The notes below the pieces were generated by a model. The model saw nothing but the letters and a program-made list of their open reading frames with translations, was not told the DNA's origin and did not search any database. DNA of 8,381 nucleotides. Source: DATJUF01 sp035524095. Lineage in GTDB: Bacteria > Desulfobacterota > Binatia > Binatales > Binataceae. Each line of letters opens with the position of its first letter. Position 1 is the first letter of the stretch. This document shows positions 6,246 through 8,381 of the stretch, in pieces. Both the position numbers and the translations under genes were made by a program. The stretch spans positions 1 to 8,381 of the forward strand of contig DATKPK010000198.1 of NCBI GenBank assembly GCA_035524095.1, written 5' to 3'.

Positions 6246-6755
6246 TTGCTCGATCGCGTGGTCATAGCGGTTCGCTGGCTCCTGGCGACGACTCGCGCGA
6301 CAGCCGCAGTGCTTTTGATCGCCAGTGTCGGGATCAACTTCGTCAACATTATCGGCCGCTACTTCTTCAGTGTCTCGATCCAGTGGGCCGAGGAAATGAT
6401 GCTGTTCCTGATGGTCGGCTGCGTATTCACGGGCTGCTGTGCCGTGGCGTGGGAGGGGCGTCAAATCCGGATGGATGTCGTGCTGGCGATGTTGCCGCCA
6501 AAGCTGCACCAGCTGATCGATGTGTTATCGGAACTTGTAATGATCGCGGCGGCCGCGGCCGTGACGGTCTTCGCCTGGCCCGTCATCAGCCAGTTGGCCG
6601 CGTTCGATGAGCGAAGCCAAGCCGCCAATTTTCCGCTTGTCATTCCGCAAGCAATGGTTCCGGTCGGCTACACGTTGATGGCCCTGGTGGTCGCGGTGCG
6701 ACTTCTTGTGCGATTCCGCGGCGGTTCTGCGAATCCCACCGATGCGCCGCACTAA
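6246..6755 (+). CDS. dctQ: TRAP transporter small permease subunit (DctQ family)
   Basis: This 169-residue inner-membrane protein is the small subunit that pairs with DctM to form the TRAP permease. Four hydrophobic segments are visible at about 17-37, 50-68, 90-112 and 134-156. Family motifs are present: NxxxRYFF (34-40), QWAEEMMLF (46-54), EGRQIRMDVV (70-79) followed by LPP, and the Pro-rich approach to the last helix (NFPLVIPQAMVPVGY, 128-142). Length is typical for the family. The start is a TTG, supported by AGGGAGG seven bases upstream; no ATG lies nearby in frame before the first helix. It is 101 bases downstream of the second dctP and 12 bases upstream of dctM. The separate DctQ and DctM genes show this is the unfused form. 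Confidence 0.93.
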   Translation: MLDRVVIAVRWLLATTRATAAVLLIASVGINFVNIIGRYFFSVSIQWAEEMMLFLMVGCVFTGCCAVAWEGRQIRMDVVLAMLPPKLHQLIDVLSELVMIAAAAAVTVFAWPVISQLAAFDERSQAANFPLVIPQAMVPVGYTLMALVVAVRLLVRFRGGSANPTDAPH

Positions 6756-6767
6756 GAGGTGCCGGGG

Positions 6768-8039
6768 ATGGCCTACCTTATCTTTTTCGGCCTGCCGGTT
6801 GTGCTGCTTGTCCTCGGTTTTCCGATCTTTCTCATCCTGCTCGTAACCTCGATTGCCGCGATCCTGACCATTGGCGATGTTCCCGCCGAAGCCATTCAGA
6901 CCTACATGTTCGGCAGCCTCGATAGCTTTCCGCTGCTCGCGGTGCCGTTTTTCGTCCTTGCCGGGGAAATCATGGCGCAAGGTGGTATTGCGCGGCGGAT
7001 CATCGCGATGGTCATGGCTATCGTCGGTGGCATACGCGGCTCCCTTGCCGTTACCACGGTTGCGGCTTCCGAGTTGTTTGGCGCGATGTCGCATACGGCG
7101 GTGGGTACAGTCATCGCCATGGGCCGGATGATCTATCCCTCACTCAAAGAAGGTGGATACAACGAGCGCTTTGCCGTCGGTCTGATTGCCTCGTCAGGCG
7201 CCATTGCGGTTGTCATTCCGCCGTCAATAGCAATGATCCTTTACGCCGTATCGGCGGAACAATCCGCAGTTTTGCTATTTACTGCCGGCATCCTGCCCAG
7301 CATCTTGATCGGAATTATCGATGCTGCCTACGTGATGAGCTACGCCAACTTCAAGCGCGTTCCGCTTGGCAGCAGGGCGCATTGGCAGACCATTTGGAAA
7401 ACGAGCAAGGAGGCCAGCTGGTCAATCGGATCGCTGGCCGTGATTTTCGGCGGCATCTACGGCGGCGTCTTCACGCCTACTGAAGCCGCCGGCGTCGCGG
7501 TGGTCTACTCGCTGTTCGTGACGATGGCCGTCTACCGCGAAGTCGATCTTGCCGGATTCTGGCGGATTCTGCAGGCTTCGGCTTATCTCGTCTCGCAGAT
7601 CCTGCTCATTGTGACCTCCGCCGGGATCTATTCGTGGTTGCTGACGACCAGTGGAATACCGCAACAGATCGTTGAATCGATTAACGCGCTGCATATGCCG
7701 AAGTGGGAACTGCTGCTCAGTCTCAATGTCGGTCTCTTACTCGCGGGAAGCTTCCTTGAACCGCCGGCAGCAATCCTGATCTTGACACCGTTGCTCTTGC
7801 CTATCGTTCGCGGCGTCGGGGTGAACCCCATTCATTTTGGCATCATCGTCGCTGTCAATCTCAGTCTCGGTATGTATACTCCGCCGTTCGGCTTAAACCT
7901 GTTTACTTCTCAGGCGATCTTCGATGCGCCATTGAGCCGAATTTATCTCGGAGTATTACCTTTTTTGCTGCTGAATTTCGTGGCGCTGATGATTATCACC
8001 TACGTGCCGGCAATTTCGATGGTGCTGTTGCATCATTGA
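6768..8039 (+). CDS. dctM: TRAP transporter large permease subunit (DctM family)
   Basis: This 423-residue inner-membrane protein is the transport subunit, expected to use a sodium or proton gradient rather than ATP. About a dozen hydrophobic segments span its length. DctM landmarks are PLLAVPFFVLAGEIM (55-69), GAIAVVIPPSIAM (144-156), the mid-protein GGVFTPTEAAGVAVV (232-246), FLEPPAAILILTPLLLPI (329-346) and NLSLGMYTPPFGLNLF (364-379). The usual Asp at the start of the fourth motif is Glu here, and EPPA replaces the more usual DTTPA-like form. I chose ATG 6768, with GAGGT about seven bases upstream; GTG 6759 lies inside that ribosome binding site. The gene follows dctQ by 12 bases and is the last of the operon. 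No clear terminator follows. Confidence 0.94.
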   Translation: MAYLIFFGLPVVLLVLGFPIFLILLVTSIAAILTIGDVPAEAIQTYMFGSLDSFPLLAVPFFVLAGEIMAQGGIARRIIAMVMAIVGGIRGSLAVTTVAASELFGAMSHTAVGTVIAMGRMIYPSLKEGGYNERFAVGLIASSGAIAVVIPPSIAMILYAVSAEQSAVLLFTAGILPSILIGIIDAAYVMSYANFKRVPLGSRAHWQTIWKTSKEASWSIGSLAVIFGGIYGGVFTPTEAAGVAVVYSLFVTMAVYREVDLAGFWRILQASAYLVSQILLIVTSAGIYSWLLTTSGIPQQIVESINALHMPKWELLLSLNVGLLLAGSFLEPPAAILILTPLLLPIVRGVGVNPIHFGIIVAVNLSLGMYTPPFGLNLFTSQAIFDAPLSRIYLGVLPFLLLNFVALMIITYVPAISMVLLHH

Positions 8040-8381
8040 TTGCTCGATTCCTCATGGCAAAGACCATTGCGGCTTCAGGTTGCTGCCGGTTCGGCCTCGG
8101 GAAATTGCATCTGCCATTCAGGATTTCGGCGTGCCGGCGATAGAGACGCACGATGACCACCCATCGCGGGCGGCGGAGCGTCCGCCTTCGATCACAGGTA
8201 TCTTGTGCGCCAAAAACAACGCGGCGACGTGCGACGATTTATCAGCGCAGCAAGCGTGCAAGGAGCGTCACGACGTCGCGTCGCCCATGCGTCCTTCCAA
8301 AGCGGCCAACCTCATCACATCGAATGGGGGTTGTTGTGCGTCGCCGCAGATCGCTGCGCTCGACGTCGGCTCCGGGTCAAA
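8040..8381. other. 342-base region after the TRAP operon without an intact gene
   Basis: It contains the DUF1254/DUF1214 remnant (8075-8163), a short perfect inverted repeat GGCGGA-GCG-TCCGCC (8172-8186) with no T-run, and, at the right edge, a minus-strand frame open from the window end to a TGA at 8268-8270. The last 37 codons of that frame (ending LAALEGRMGDATS) could be the C-terminus of a gene beyond the window, but open frames of this length are common in GC-rich DNA. Confidence 0.4.
8075..8163 (-). pseudogene. Frameshifted C-terminal remnant of a DUF1254/DUF1214 protein
   Basis: Read leftwards from 8163 the minus strand gives WVVIVRLYRRHAEILNG, which aligns with WNYTVRLYRPRAEILHG near the end of the intact protein encoded at 2404-3429. 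One base is missing just after this, where the intact gene has TGGAAATTT and the remnant TGCAATTT. After the shift the frame reads FPEAEPAAT and stops at 8075-8077, matching the FPEPQAVN ending of the intact gene. Upstream of 8163 the similarity is lost, so only about 29 codons survive. DNA identity to the intact gene is about 70-75% by eye, so this is the relic of a diverged paralogue, not a recent copy. Confidence 0.6.

Noticed and set aside
6525..7094. Long open frame (189 codons) on the minus strand
   Set aside because: It lies antisense to dctQ and dctM, is very rich in Arg/His/Asp/Gly as expected from the reverse reading of GC-rich membrane genes, and has no family features.
8172..8186. 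GGCGGA-GCG-TCCGCC hairpin as terminator of the TRAP operon
   Set aside because: It is 133 bases past dctM and is followed by TTCG rather than a T-run, so it does not meet the pattern of an intrinsic terminator.

Overview
The window looks like chromosomal DNA of an alphaproteobacterium of the Bradyrhizobium/Rhodopseudomonas type (Nitrobacteraceae). This is inferred from the GC-rich codon use of the right half, a small basic protein beginning MPRGPKGEKRPAD that I recall from rhizobial genomes, a DUF1254/DUF1214 secreted protein, and intergenic fragments containing AATGTCCGCTTCGGGTCAT or AATGTCTGCTATTGGCCC, which resemble dispersed repeats of that group. No rRNA, tRNA, CRISPR array or complete insertion sequence was seen.

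Left part (1-2281) is accessory in character. Sampled lines have visibly lower GC than the right half, and most products are unknown. Three minus-strand genes run leftwards: a 75-residue basic protein (1697-1924), an unrecognised 234-residue protein (918-1622), and, overlapping it by 11 bases, an XRE-type HTH protein fused to an ImmA/IrrE zinc peptidase, which is cut by the left edge. A TTGCAA-T-TTGCAA dyad just upstream of the 234-residue gene is a candidate operator. A 101-residue unknown protein (1976-2281) is divergent from the 75-residue gene.

Middle part (2282-3984): a minus-strand DUF1254/DUF1214 protein with a signal peptide (2404-3429) is bordered by short rhizobial-type repeat fragments. 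It is followed by 555 bases without a convincing gene, which seem to hold decayed or repeated sequence and the leader of the next operon.

Right part (3985-8039) is a plus-strand TRAP transporter operon: two tandem paralogous periplasmic solute-binding proteins (about 55% identical by ungapped hand count), the small membrane subunit DctQ and the large membrane subunit DctM. The binding proteins would capture a solute, probably a carboxylate, in the periplasm and hand it to the single DctQM permease for ion-driven uptake. The substrate cannot be read from the sequence.

The last 342 bases hold no intact gene. They do contain a frameshifted remnant of the C-terminus of a DUF1254/DUF1214 protein in the same orientation as the intact one at 2404-3429, so the TRAP operon lies between an intact member of that family and a broken one.
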